Part shown: one piece after another, positions 34,765 to 43,154 of the stretch | Layout: every line of letters begins with the position of its first letter | Position numbering within the stretch: position 1 is the first letter of the stretch | NCBI RefSeq assembly: GCF_014649955.1 | Contig: NZ_BMUA01000006.1 | Coordinates: 248,001 to 312,000, forward strand | Reading direction: 5' to 3' | Origin: Streptomyces violascens | GTDB lineage: Bacteria; Actinomycetota; Actinomycetes; Streptomycetales; Streptomycetaceae | Length of the DNA stretch: 64,000 nt | Made by a program: the position numbers and the translations under genes | Notes under the pieces: generated by a model | The model's input: only the letters and a program-made list of their open reading frames with translations | Database searches by the model: none | What the model was told of the DNA's origin: nothing

Positions 34765-34787
34765 AATTCAGCCGCGCCAATTGAATT
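34765..34787 (+). promoter_or_regulatory. Candidate LysR operator (T-N11-A type)
   Basis: Perfect dyad AATTCA (34765-34770), 11-base spacer, TGAATT (34782-34787), ending 16 bases before the LysR start codon. Its T-N11-A geometry is the known LysR-box pattern, so autoregulation is likely. Inference from sequence and position only. Confidence 0.55.
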
Positions 34788-34803
34788 ACGAGGTTGCAGG
34801 AAT

Positions 34804-35781
34804 ATGGATCTGGAACTGAGACACGCACGGGCTGTTTCGATCATCGCAGAGGCCGGGAGTATATCCAAGGCGGCAGTCCGGCTCAATCTTCCACAGCCCA
34901 GCCTGACCGCCCAATTACGCCGTATAGAGAAAATGCTCGGCGGGGATCTTTTCGTCCGGTCGAGTTCTGGAATCGTGCCGACCCCCCGGGGAAAGCGACT
35001 CATTCCGATGCTGGACGGTCTCGTGCAGCAGGCGGACGAGGTGATCAGCGAGGCCGCCGCTAGCTCTACGGTCACGCTGCGTTTCGGCAACACCGAGTGG
35101 ACGCCGCCGACGCTGCTCGGCGCGATCCAGGCGGCGGTGCCCACCGTGGACGTGGAGACCGAGACGCTCGCCCCGGCGGCCGCCGTCGACGCCGTGCACC
35201 GCGGTGCGCTGACCGTCGCGATGGTCCCCGCTTCGGCGACGGACATGCCGGACTCCCTGCTCCAGCCCGGCCTGGAGACCACGGTCATCGTCCGGGAGCC
35301 GATCTGGCTGGCGGTGCCGCGGGGGCATCCGCTGGTCGGCCGCACCTTCGTGGACGGCACCCACCTCTCCACCCTCTACTGGGTCCACTATTCGCGGGAC
35401 CACTGGTTCCACGAGATCGAGAAGAGGCTGCTCGCCCGTCTGAACTACACAGACCTCGGCGCGGTGCACTACGCGGACGGCCACCACGAGGCGATGAGCT
35501 GGGTCAGGGACGCGGACGCCGCCGCCCTCACCACGGCGACCGGCGCCACCGGTGACGTACGCCTGGTGCCGATACGGGAGACGCAGTCCATCGCGCAGCT
35601 GCTCGTGTGGCGTCGGGACACGGTCGCCAGGGACACCCTGCGCCGGCTCGTGGACACCGTGCGGCAGTACTACTGCGAGTACGCGCGGTCCATCCCCCGC
35701 TATCTGTCCTGGATCATGGAACACCCGGCGGAATTCCCGGAGTTGGAGCGCTTCCTCCCGTTGCGGGCGCAGGCCGTTTGA
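34804..35781 (+). CDS. LysR-family regulator with a TTA codon
   Basis: A 325-residue LTTR. The N-terminal winged helix (about residues 1-65) contains AGSISKAAVRLNLPQPSLTA; the rest is the substrate-binding fold of the family. Codon 38 (34915-34917) is TTA, the rare leucine codon read by the bldA tRNA, so translation should depend on developmental stage. It lies directly before the PKS operon (45 bases to the ACP gene) and may control it. The start has GCAGGA seven bases before it. The local base use near the start is less GC-rich than elsewhere. Confidence 0.93.
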   Translation: MDLELRHARAVSIIAEAGSISKAAVRLNLPQPSLTAQLRRIEKMLGGDLFVRSSSGIVPTPRGKRLIPMLDGLVQQADEVISEAAASSTVTLRFGNTEWTPPTLLGAIQAAVPTVDVETETLAPAAAVDAVHRGALTVAMVPASATDMPDSLLQPGLETTVIVREPIWLAVPRGHPLVGRTFVDGTHLSTLYWVHYSRDHWFHEIEKRLLARLNYTDLGAVHYADGHHEAMSWVRDADAAALTTATGATGDVRLVPIRETQSIAQLLVWRRDTVARDTLRRLVDTVRQYYCEYARSIPRYLSWIMEHPAEFPELERFLPLRAQAV

Positions 35782-35826
35782 GGGTCTGTCAGTTCGCTGT
35801 CAGGGCCCTTCGGCACCATCGCCCGC

Positions 35827-36105
35827 ATGACTACAACGAAGCACGTGGACGCCGAGGGCCGTGCCACGATCAAGGGCATCATCTGCGACATCCTCGAGAT
35901 CGACGAGGCCGAGATGACCGACACGAGCCGCTTCAAGGAGGACCACGAGGCGGACTCGATGGGCGCCATCGAGATCCTCTCCCAGCTCGAGCGCGCCTTC
36001 GGGATCGACATCGACCAGGCCGAACTGGCCCGGATGGTCAATCTCGAAGGCGTCGTCACGGTGGTCGACGAGGCCGTCGCGGCCAAGGCGGCCGCGTCCC
36101 TCTAG
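35827..36105 (+). CDS. Acyl carrier protein of the type II PKS
   Basis: A 92-residue ACP. Phosphopantetheine attachment Ser44 is in the motif EADSMGAIEILSQLE. An acidic helix II follows, as in type II systems. It is the first gene of the set ACP-KS-CLF-KR-isomerase. It should carry the growing polyketide chain; activation is by the Sfp-type transferase encoded at 58.9 kb or another PPTase. Confidence 0.94.
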   Translation: MTTTKHVDAEGRATIKGIICDILEIDEAEMTDTSRFKEDHEADSMGAIEILSQLERAFGIDIDQAELARMVNLEGVVTVVDEAVAAKAAASL

Positions 36106-36134
36106 ACGCCGGGACCGAGTGAGGGGAGCGCAGG

Positions 36135-37367
36135 TTGTACGACAACGACGAGCGGCCGCGCCGGGTCGTGATCACCGGACTCGGCACGGTCACCAGCATC
36201 GGCCTCGGCGTCGAGGCCTTCCTGGAGGGGCTGCGGGCCGGGCGCAGCGGCGCCAAGCCGATCACCGCCTTCGACACGACGGGCTTCGCGCACGCCAACG
36301 GATGCGAGGTCGACGACTTCGATCCCGCCGAGTGGATCCACCAGGTGGACCCCGAGGAGCTGGGGCGGGCCACCCAGTTCTCGGTCGCCGCCGCCAATCT
36401 GGCGGTGGCGGACTCGGGCCTCACTCCCGAAGAGCTCAGGCGGCGCAGGGCGCTGGTCTCGGTGGGCACCACCGACGCCGAGTCCCGCGACCTCGACACT
36501 CTGATGGGTGTCCAACTGGAGTACGGGCCCGACCAGTTGGCTCCCACCGTGGCCCGCAGGGCACAGGCCGGACGCCTGTCGACCGGCATCATCCGCGAGC
36601 TGGGCCTGGTCGACGTCGAGGCGCTCACCATCCCCACCGCCTGCGCGGCCGGCAACTACGCCATCGGCAGCGGCTTCGACGCCATCCGGGACGGCGAGGT
36701 CGACGTGGCGCTGTGCGGCGGAGCCGACGCGGTGTGCCGCAAGACGTTCGCCGGGTTCTACCGCCTCGGCACCATCGCCCCCGAGGTGTGCCAGCCCTTC
36801 GACAAGGACCGCAAGGGCATCCTCACCGGCGAGGGCGCCGGAATCCTGCTGATGGAGAGCCTGGACTCGGCGCTGGCCCGCGGCGCCCGCATCCATGCCG
36901 AGGTGCTCGGCTACGGGCTCAACTGCGACGCGCACCACCCGGTCGCCCCCGACCGGGACAGCCTGGCGAGGTGCATGGAGATCGCGCACCGCAACGCCGG
37001 GGTGAAGCCCGAGGACATCGACTTCATCTCCGCGCACGGCACCGGCACCCGCGCCAACGACGTCACCGAGGCCGGAGCCATCCGGCAGGTGTTCGCCACG
37101 CCGCCGCCCACCATCTCCATCAAGTCGATGATCGGCCACTCGATGGGCGCCGCGAGCGCGCTGGCCTCGGCGGCCTGCGCCCTTGCCCTGACCGAGGGCT
37201 TCATCCCGCCGACGATCAACCACCGCGAGACCGACCCCGAGTGCGGCCTTGACTGCGTGCCCAACGAGGCGCGGCCCGCCGAGCTCAACGTGGTCCAGAA
37301 CAACGCGCTCGCGTTCGCGGGCAACAACGCCGTGCTCGTCCTGGGCCGGTACCGGGAGGCCGAGTGA
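36135..37367 (+). CDS. Type II PKS ketosynthase (KS alpha)
   Basis: A 410-residue thiolase-fold enzyme. Active-site Cys170 is in [12 protein letters not shown]; the two histidines are in [10 protein letters not shown] and [11 protein letters not shown], so the Cys-His-His triad is intact. It starts at TTG 36135 after GAGGGGAG. It condenses malonyl units with its CLF partner, which overlaps by one base. The sequence context with a single-domain KR suggests the highly reducing, polyene-forming type II PKS group, not the aromatic group; cyclases and aromatases are absent. Confidence 0.94.
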   Translation: MYDNDERPRRVVITGLGTVTSIGLGVEAFLEGLRAGRSGAKPITAFDTTGFAHANGCEVDDFDPAEWIHQVDPEELGRATQFSVAAANLAVADSGLTPEELRRRRALVSVGTTDAESRDLDTLMGVQLEYGPDQLAPTVARRAQAGRLSTGIIRELGLVDVEALTIPTACAAGNYAIGSGFDAIRDGEVDVALCGGADAVCRKTFAGFYRLGTIAPEVCQPFDKDRKGILTGEGAGILLMESLDSALARGARIHAEVLGYGLNCDAHHPVAPDRDSLARCMEIAHRNAGVKPEDIDFISAHGTGTRANDVTEAGAIRQVFATPPPTISIKSMIGHSMGAASALASAACALALTEGFIPPTINHRETDPECGLDCVPNEARPAELNVVQNNALAFAGNNAVLVLGRYREAE

Positions 37368-38461
37368 TGTCCGAACTGGTCCTCTCCGCCTGGTCGGTGG
37401 TCTCCCCGTACGGTGTGGGCAGCGCCCCCTTCAGCGCCGGGATCGGCGCCGGCACGAGCGCGGTCGGCGAGCTCGACCGGGCCGCCTGGCCCGGCCCCTT
37501 CGACCGGTGCGGCCTGGTGCCCGACTTCACGGCCGCCGAGTACGTGGGCAAGAAGGGCACCCGCACCATGGACCGGGTGACGGCGATCGCGGTCACCGCG
37601 GTCGGCAGGCTCCTCGCCTCGTGCGGCGACGAGCTGACCGCGCACCCCGAGCAGATCGGCCTGGTGCTCGGCACCGGCTCGGGCAGCGTCCAGAGCATCA
37701 TGGACTTCACCCGGGACTCCCTCGTCGGCGAGCGTCCATACCACGTCGACCCGGCCCGCTTCCCGAACACCGTGATGAACCGGGCGGCCGGCCAGAGCGC
37801 GATCTGGCACGGCATCAAGGGCCCCAACACCACGGTCGCGGGCGGCTGGCTGACCGGTCTGCTCGCCCTGAGCTACGCGGTGCGGCTGCACCGCGGCGGC
37901 CACTGCGCGCGGGTGCTGTGCGGGGCGGCCGAGGAGTACTCCACGCAGCGCGCCTGGCTGGAGTGGCACGGCCGCGGCGTGGAGGAGCGGGAGTCGCCGC
38001 TCGGCGAGGGCGGCGCCGTCTTCCTGATGGAGACCGTCGCCGACGCCCGCGAGGCGGGCCGCACACCGCTCGCCCGCGTCCTGGCCACCCGCTTCCGGGC
38101 GTACGCCGATCGCGCCGACGCCCAGAAGACGCTGGCCGAGTGCGTGGGCAGCGCCCTGGACAAGGCCGGGGTCGCGCCCGAGGACATCCGCCTGGTGGCG
38201 CCGCTCGGAGCGGGCGCCGAACTCGCGGCGCCGGAAGAGGCCGGCATCGAGGACGCGCTCGGCACGGCCCGGCCGCGGTGGATCCGCTGCCGGCCGCTGC
38301 TCGGCGACACCTCCGCCGCCTCCACCAGCCTGCAGCTGGCCGCGGTGCTCGCCACCGCGGGCGAGTCGGGGCTCGGTCCCGGCGAGGCGGCACTCGTCAC
38401 CGGCATCGACCGGGACGGAACGGTGGGCTGCGCGGTGCTCGGCGGCCCGGCCCGCGCCTGA
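37367..38461 (+). CDS. Chain-length factor (KS beta)
   Basis: A 364-residue KS homologue without active-site cysteine: the aligned region reads [16 protein letters not shown]. That and its place directly after KS identify a CLF. It is shorter than the usual 400 or so residues, as in several reducing type II systems. The ATG overlaps the KS stop (TGATG), which gives equal synthesis of the two partners. It shapes the cavity that sets acyl chain length. Confidence 0.9.
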   Translation: MSELVLSAWSVVSPYGVGSAPFSAGIGAGTSAVGELDRAAWPGPFDRCGLVPDFTAAEYVGKKGTRTMDRVTAIAVTAVGRLLASCGDELTAHPEQIGLVLGTGSGSVQSIMDFTRDSLVGERPYHVDPARFPNTVMNRAAGQSAIWHGIKGPNTTVAGGWLTGLLALSYAVRLHRGGHCARVLCGAAEEYSTQRAWLEWHGRGVEERESPLGEGGAVFLMETVADAREAGRTPLARVLATRFRAYADRADAQKTLAECVGSALDKAGVAPEDIRLVAPLGAGAELAAPEEAGIEDALGTARPRWIRCRPLLGDTSAASTSLQLAAVLATAGESGLGPGEAALVTGIDRDGTVGCAVLGGPARA

Positions 38462-38474
38462 GGAACCGGGCGAT

Positions 38475-38512
38475 CGAGAGGTGCGGCACGGCAACCCGTG
38501 CCGCACCTCTCG
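38475..38512 (+). terminator. Hairpin inside the PKS operon
   Basis: Perfect 17-bp hairpin, CGAGAGGTGCGGCACGG at 38475-38491 and its complement at 38496-38512 with a 4-base loop, 13 bases after the CLF stop and 65 before the KR gene. It has terminator strength but lies between genes expected to be co-expressed, so it may attenuate the KR and isomerase genes or mark the end of a transcript. Confidence 0.65.
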
Positions 38513-38577
38513 CGAGCGAGCCCAACTCCCTGAATCCGTACGGCAGTCGAGCCGTACCCCTGGAGAGGAAAACGCGC

Positions 38578-39324
38578 ATGTCCGCAAGCGAACGACGCGT
38601 CGCGCTGGTGACCGGGGGCTCCCGGGGGATCGGCCGCCACGTCGTGACCCGGCTCGCCGGCGACGGCTACGACGTGGCCTTCTGCTACCAGTCCAACAAG
38701 GAGGCCGCCGACGCGGTGGCCGCCGAGGCGACCGCCGCCGGGGCCCGGGTGTACGCGGCGCAGGTCGACGTCGCCGGGCACGGCGACGTGCGCGACTTCG
38801 TGCGCGACAGCGAGAAGGCGCTCGGCCCGCTGCACACCGTGGTCTCCTGCGCGGGCATCGTGCGCGACAACCCGCTGGTGATGCTGGCCGAGGCGGACTG
38901 GGACGCGGTGCTCCGGGTCAACCTCGACGGCACCTACAACGTGTGCAAGGCGGCGGTCTTCTCGATGATGAAGCGCCGCGCCGGATCGATCGTCACGCTG
39001 TCCTCGGTCGCGGGCGTGTACGGCAACGCCACGCAGACCAACTACTCGGCGACCAAGGCCGGGATCATCGGCTTCACCAAGGCCCTTGCCAAGGAGTCCG
39101 GTCGCTACGGCATCCGCGCCAACGCGGTCGCGCCGGGCTTCATCGAGACCGACATGCTCTCCGCGCTGACCGAGGAGCACACCCGCAAGATGACGGAGCG
39201 CGTTCCGCTCGGTCGCTTCGGCCGCCCCGACGAGGTCGCCGACCTGGTGTCGTTCCTCGCCTCCGACCGGGCCTCGTACATCACGGGCCAGGTCTTCGGG
39301 GTCGACGGCGGCCTCGTCGTCTGA
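38578..39324 (+). CDS. Beta-ketoacyl-ACP reductase (FabG-like KR)
   Basis: A 248-residue short-chain dehydrogenase. The NADPH-binding motif is [12 protein letters not shown] and the catalytic Ser-Tyr-Lys set is seen in [20 protein letters not shown]. The ending [14 protein letters not shown] is typical of FabG. GGAGAGGAAAA lies before the ATG. It should reduce each beta-keto group on the ACP-bound chain. The dehydratase needed to make double bonds is not in the window. Confidence 0.95.
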   Translation: MSASERRVALVTGGSRGIGRHVVTRLAGDGYDVAFCYQSNKEAADAVAAEATAAGARVYAAQVDVAGHGDVRDFVRDSEKALGPLHTVVSCAGIVRDNPLVMLAEADWDAVLRVNLDGTYNVCKAAVFSMMKRRAGSIVTLSSVAGVYGNATQTNYSATKAGIIGFTKALAKESGRYGIRANAVAPGFIETDMLSALTEEHTRKMTERVPLGRFGRPDEVADLVSFLASDRASYITGQVFGVDGGLVV

Positions 39325-39330
39325 GCCACT

Positions 39331-39378
39331 CCCCCACCCCCCGCCCCCCACCCCCCAGCCCCGAGCCCCGAGCCCCGA
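39331..39378. repeat. C-rich tract with tandem GCCCCGA repeats
   Basis: Seven C-runs (5, 6, 6, 6, 4, 4, 4 bases) separated by one to three bases, ending in three tandem GCCCCGA heptamers (39358-39378). The minus strand therefore holds a canonical G-quadruplex pattern. It lies in the 74-base gap between the KR and isomerase genes, just upstream of the isomerase ribosome-binding site. Confidence 0.7.
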
Positions 39379-39398
39379 GAGTCAGGAGCACATCACCC

Positions 39399-40115
39399 AT
39401 GCCCGCAGCCGACAGGAAGAGCAAGACGCCGCGGTTCTACTTCAGCCTGCGCAGCCCCTATTCCTGGCTCGCCTACCGCGAGCTGATGAGCCGGCACCGG
39501 GACCTGGCCGGGCGGCTGGAGTGGCTCCCGTTCTTCGAGCCGGACCCGGAGAGCAGCCGCGAACTCGCCGAGCGGGGCGGCCAGTTCCCGTACTCGGAGA
39601 TGTCGCGCGAGAAGAACCGGTACGTCCTGCAGGACGTCGGCCGGCTCACCAAGGCCCGGGGCATCACGGTGACCTGGCCGGTCGACCGCGCCCCGGTGTG
39701 GGAGGTCCCGCACCTGGGCTATCTGGTCGCCCAGGAGCACGGCCTCGGCCACGAGTACATCAGCGCGGTGTACGAGGCCCGGTTCGGCGCGGGGCTCAAC
39801 ATCTGCGACCGCGAGGTGATCGGCGACATCGGCGAGAAGCTCGGCATCGACCGGGGTCTGATCGCGGACGCCAGTGACGACGCGGACCTGCGCGCCGAAG
39901 GCGTGCGGATCCTGCTGGAGGTGTGCAAGGACGGCGTGTTCGGCGTGCCGTTCTTCGTGCACGGATACACCCGCTTCTGGGGTCTGGACCGGCTCGACGA
40001 CTTCGTCGCCCACCTCGGGGCGAGCAAGGCTCCGGCGCTCACCCTCGTGGAGCCGTCGACCGCGGTGGCCCTCGGCCGGTCGGTCGAGGACGCGCACGCG
40101 GGCGGCTGCGGCTGA
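39399..40115 (+). CDS. DsbA-fold isomerase (2-hydroxychromene-2-carboxylate isomerase family)
   Basis: A 238-residue thioredoxin-fold protein. Instead of a CxxC redox pair it has SPYS at residues 19-22 (FYFSLRSPYSWLAYREL), the signature of the glutathione-dependent HCCA isomerase/GST-kappa branch; the cis-proline loop is FGVPFFVHG. CAGGAG precedes the ATG. I recall DsbA-like isomerases in reducing type II PKS clusters that make cinnamoyl- or polyene-type chains, where they shift or isomerise double bonds; that role is a fair inference here. It ends the PKS gene set. Confidence 0.85.
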   Translation: MPAADRKSKTPRFYFSLRSPYSWLAYRELMSRHRDLAGRLEWLPFFEPDPESSRELAERGGQFPYSEMSREKNRYVLQDVGRLTKARGITVTWPVDRAPVWEVPHLGYLVAQEHGLGHEYISAVYEARFGAGLNICDREVIGDIGEKLGIDRGLIADASDDADLRAEGVRILLEVCKDGVFGVPFFVHGYTRFWGLDRLDDFVAHLGASKAPALTLVEPSTAVALGRSVEDAHAGGCG

Positions 40116-40406
40116 GCTGCGGCCCGCCAGGGCGCTCGCGCCCGGGCCTCGTCACCAGCGGATCATCTTTCAGCCACGGCCCGCGCTTTCGAGTCGGCGT
40201 CTTTTCTCTCCGCCGACGGACCGTGCCAACAGCCCGTCCCGTTCCCTCCGCCAGAAGGGGGAAGGGCGGGCTGTCGGTCTTCTCGCCCCGGGCACGGCCC
40301 CACCTCGGCCGACAACCGCCGACAGGTGACTGGCCGATCCCGGAACCTGGATACGATCCTTGAAGCCACGGGTAAAGAGGCTCGACGAACCTAAGGGGAA
40401 GCCCAC

Positions 40407-40640
40407 ATGACCGGCGCTGTCATCGCAATTGCCATCGTCTTGATCGTCATCGGCGGCATCACTGCGAGCGTGGTCGCGTACTTCAGACTGCAGCGCCACC
40501 GCGCCGACGCCGTCGCCATGGCCGAGTACCGCAGGCTCGCCGAGGAAGCCGTCGCCAACCAAGGGGTTCTGCAAGGTCAGGTGGCCGAGCTCAACGACCG
40601 CGTCAAGTCGGTCGAGAGCCTGCTGCGCAGCGTGGACTGA
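40407..40640 (+). CDS. Small membrane protein with coiled coil (copy A)
   Basis: A 77-residue protein: one N-terminal membrane helix (about residues 4-26), a basic RLQRHRADAVAMAEYRRLAE segment, then a coiled coil ending SVESLLRSVD. It is a paralogue of the protein encoded at 47283-47516: 51 of 77 positions are identical in an ungapped hand alignment. Copy B lies in an operon with an ArsR-like regulator and an ABC transporter; this copy stands alone before the MbtH gene. Topology suggests a cytoplasmic coiled coil that could sense or scaffold a membrane complex. Function unknown. Confidence 0.85.
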   Translation: MTGAVIAIAIVLIVIGGITASVVAYFRLQRHRADAVAMAEYRRLAEEAVANQGVLQGQVAELNDRVKSVESLLRSVD

Positions 40641-40745
40641 CCGTCGCGCGGGGCTGTCAGCTCCGCGTCAGCGGGCGCCGGAAGCATGCAGGCACGGGCC
40701 GTCGGGCCCGTGCCTCTATACCACTCGGATACCGGAGTTCGCGAC

Positions 40746-40964
40746 GTGTCGAATCCTTTTGATGACCAGGATGGAACCTTCCTCGTACTGGTGAACGACG
40801 AAGGCCAGCACTCCCTCTGGCCCGCCTTCGCCGAGCAGCCCGCCGGCTGGACGGTGGCACTTGCCGAAGGCTCCCGCGACGCCGCCCTCGCCTACGTCGA
40901 GGAGCACTGGACCGATATGCGGCCGCGCACCCTGCGCGAGGCCGCCGGAGCACAGGTTTCTTGA
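40746..40964 (+). CDS. MbtH-like protein
   Basis: A 72-residue NRPS helper. The family pattern is complete: [30 protein letters not shown], and [11 protein letters not shown], including the conserved Trp residues. The start is GTG 40746 with GGAG eight bases before it. MbtH-like proteins bind and stabilise NRPS adenylation domains. Since no adenylation domain of an NRPS is in the window, its partner must be encoded outside. Confidence 0.97.
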   Translation: MSNPFDDQDGTFLVLVNDEGQHSLWPAFAEQPAGWTVALAEGSRDAALAYVEEHWTDMRPRTLREAAGAQVS

Positions 40965-41001
40965 GTATCCGTCGGTTCGCCCGCAGGCCGGAGGAACAAC
41001 A

Positions 41002-41940
41002 GTGAGCATGGCGATTCAGGCGGATGGGCTGCGCAAGCGGTACAAGCAGCACGAGGCGCTCAGTGGTGTCGACCTCGCTGTCCCCAGTGGCACGGTGTTC
41101 GGCCTGCTCGGCCCCAACGGGGCGGGCAAGACCACCACGGTGCGCACACTGGCGACGCTGAGCGAACCGGACGGCGGGCGCGCCGAGGTGGCGGGGTTCG
41201 ACATTGTGCGCCAGCCGCGCGAGGTGCGCCGGCGGATCGGTCTCGCCGGCCAGTACGCGGCGGTGGACGAACTCCTCACCGGCCGGGAGAACCTCGTCCT
41301 CATCGGCAGGCTGCTGCACCTGGGCAGGCGGGCGGCGCGCGAGCACGCCACCCGGCTGCTCTCCCGATTTGATCTCACCGAAGCGGCGGACCGTCCCGCC
41401 CACACCTACTCGGGCGGCATGCGCCGCCGCCTCGACCTGGCGGTCTGCCTGGTCACCACACCGTCGGTGCTCTTCCTCGACGAGCCCACCACGGGCCTCG
41501 ATCCGGTCAGCCGGATGGCGTTGTGGACGGCGGTCCGCGAACTCGTGGCGGACGGCGTGACCGTCCTTCTGACGACGCAGTACCTGGACGAGGCGGACGC
41601 CCTGGCCGACCGAATCGCCGTCGTCGACACGGGCCGGGTGATCGCCGAGGGAACCCCGGACGAACTCAAGCGCAAGGTCGGTGACGAGCGCCTCGAAGTC
41701 GAGGTGGCCCGACCGGACGAGGTGTCTGCCGCGGTCACCGCGCTGCGCCGGATGTCGGCGGACGAACCCTCCGTCGACCTGGAACGACGCATGGTCTCCA
41801 TCGCGCTCGGCGACGGGATGACCGGCATCGCGAACGCGGCCACCGCACTACGAGAAGAAGGAGTGGAGGTGGTCGATTTCGCGCTGCGCAGGCCCACTCT
41901 GGACGACGTCTTCGTGACGCTCACCGGCCAGTCGGCCTGA
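41002..41940 (+). CDS. DrrA-type ABC transporter ATPase
   Basis: A 312-residue ATPase of the daunorubicin-resistance family. Walker A GPNGAGKTTTVRTL, Q-loop in GLAGQYAAVDELLTG, signature YSGGMRRRLDL, Walker B VLFLDEPTTGLD and the DrrA-type C-terminal extension are present. GAGGAA lies six bases before GTG 41002; ATG 41008 is the alternative. No permease gene follows it. The ABC-2 permease cut by the right edge (63.3 kb) is a possible partner. Likely role: product export or self-resistance. Confidence 0.93.
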   Translation: MSMAIQADGLRKRYKQHEALSGVDLAVPSGTVFGLLGPNGAGKTTTVRTLATLSEPDGGRAEVAGFDIVRQPREVRRRIGLAGQYAAVDELLTGRENLVLIGRLLHLGRRAAREHATRLLSRFDLTEAADRPAHTYSGGMRRRLDLAVCLVTTPSVLFLDEPTTGLDPVSRMALWTAVRELVADGVTVLLTTQYLDEADALADRIAVVDTGRVIAEGTPDELKRKVGDERLEVEVARPDEVSAAVTALRRMSADEPSVDLERRMVSIALGDGMTGIANAATALREEGVEVVDFALRRPTLDDVFVTLTGQSA

Positions 41941-41979
41941 ACGGTTTCCTTGCGAACGAGCTTATCAACGGGGGCAGTT

Positions 41980-43008
41980 ATGCAAAGAATTCACTTCACC
42001 GCTGTCGACATAGCCAAGACGAGACTGAAGACGAGCGCCGGTCCCCTGATCGAGACGGCGTTCGCGTACGGGCTGCTCGGCCGGGGCGTCCCGCCTGCGT
42101 ATGCGCGCTGGCGCAAGCAGGTATCCAAACGGCTGCCGTCCTGGCCGCGGCTGCGGTCGGGCGGCATCAGCGTCGTCAACGATCCCGAGACCCTCCTGGA
42201 CCTGATCGAGCACAACGGAAGCCAGGGGATCCTGGGCGGCGACACCGCCGACGAGGCCGGCCAGGACGCCCTGGTGGCCCAGTTGTCCGCCTACCGGGAA
42301 GCGGCCGGCCTCTCCGAGGTCTGGCAGGCCGCGATCGCACCGTACTGGGACCACATGGAGGCGTACCTCCAAGTCGAGTGCGAGGCGCGCGGACGGGTCG
42401 TGATGGCCGGCGGCGTGGGACTGCTCCTTGCCACGCTGCACCCGAAGATCAGGTGGCATGCGCAGGTCCTGGAGATTCCCGGCGGGCCCGACGAGGACAT
42501 CTTCCTCGACCGGCGCGGCCTCGTCCTGACTCCATCGGTGTTCCTCAACCACCGGCCGGCCCAGCTCACCGGCAAGCGCAGCGAGGGCGGCGAGCTGGTC
42601 CTTGCCTTCGCCGCGCCGCCGGACGTCCAGCGGACGGCGAACCTGTGGGACGAGCCCGACGACAGCGCCCAGTCCCTCGGCGCGCTGGTCGGCCAGACCC
42701 GGGCCGCGGCGCTGCGGGTGCTGCGCGCCACGTGCACGACGAGCCAGCTGGCCCACCGGCTCGGCATCTCGGCGGCCGGCGCCAGCCAGCACACCACGGT
42801 CCTTCGCCAGACCGGCCTGATCACCACCCGCCGGATCCGCAACACGGTGCTGCACACGGTGACCCCGCTCGGCCTTGCCCTCCTGGACGGTCTGCCCGCC
42901 CGCTCCACCGCGGAGCGGGTGCCCGCACAGGGATCGGCGTCCGAGATGCGGCGGCATGCCCTGGACTGCATCCCCCAACAGGCACAGGTGGCACGGGCCG
43001 CCTCGTGA
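41980..43008 (+). CDS. ArsR-family winged-helix regulator, long type
   Basis: A 342-residue protein. The C-terminal part (about residues 245-310) holds the ArsR-like HTH: AALRVLRATCTTSQLAHRLG, SAAGASQHTTVLRQTGLITT and RRIRNTVLHTVTPLG. The first 240 residues form the extra domain typical of long streptomycete ArsR/DUF5937-like regulators and may bind a ligand. ATG 41980 is chosen after GGGGCAG. It follows the DrrA-type ATPase gene by 39 bases and may control it. A hairpin follows. Confidence 0.85.
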   Translation: MQRIHFTAVDIAKTRLKTSAGPLIETAFAYGLLGRGVPPAYARWRKQVSKRLPSWPRLRSGGISVVNDPETLLDLIEHNGSQGILGGDTADEAGQDALVAQLSAYREAAGLSEVWQAAIAPYWDHMEAYLQVECEARGRVVMAGGVGLLLATLHPKIRWHAQVLEIPGGPDEDIFLDRRGLVLTPSVFLNHRPAQLTGKRSEGGELVLAFAAPPDVQRTANLWDEPDDSAQSLGALVGQTRAAALRVLRATCTTSQLAHRLGISAAGASQHTTVLRQTGLITTRRIRNTVLHTVTPLGLALLDGLPARSTAERVPAQGSASEMRRHALDCIPQQAQVARAAS

Positions 43009-43094
43009 CGCGACGCCTGCGACCCGCCGGCCGGCTCGCCCCCTGTACCTACTGACGCACCGCCGCCACGTACGCCCCCCTCCCCACGCACGAC

Positions 43095-43132
43095 GAATCC
43101 CCCGGCCACGGTCTTGTGTGGCCGGGGGATTC
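43095..43132. terminator. Bidirectional terminator between convergent genes
   Basis: 15-bp hairpin GAATCCCCCGGCCAC at 43095-43109 and its complement at 43118-43132, loop of eight bases. It lies between the ArsR-like gene (plus) and the FtsX-type permease gene (minus). Confidence 0.85.
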
Positions 43133-43154
43133 ATCGTTGGTGACGCGCTCCGCG

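Larger units (their letters stand above)
34341..34803. other. Intergenic region: SARP terminator and LysR promoter
   Basis: A gap of 463 bases. It carries the SARP terminator (34376-34426), a locally AT-rich stretch near 34490-34540 that could hold promoter elements, and the dyad at 34765-34787. Open frames inside it are short and without family features. Confidence 0.5.
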
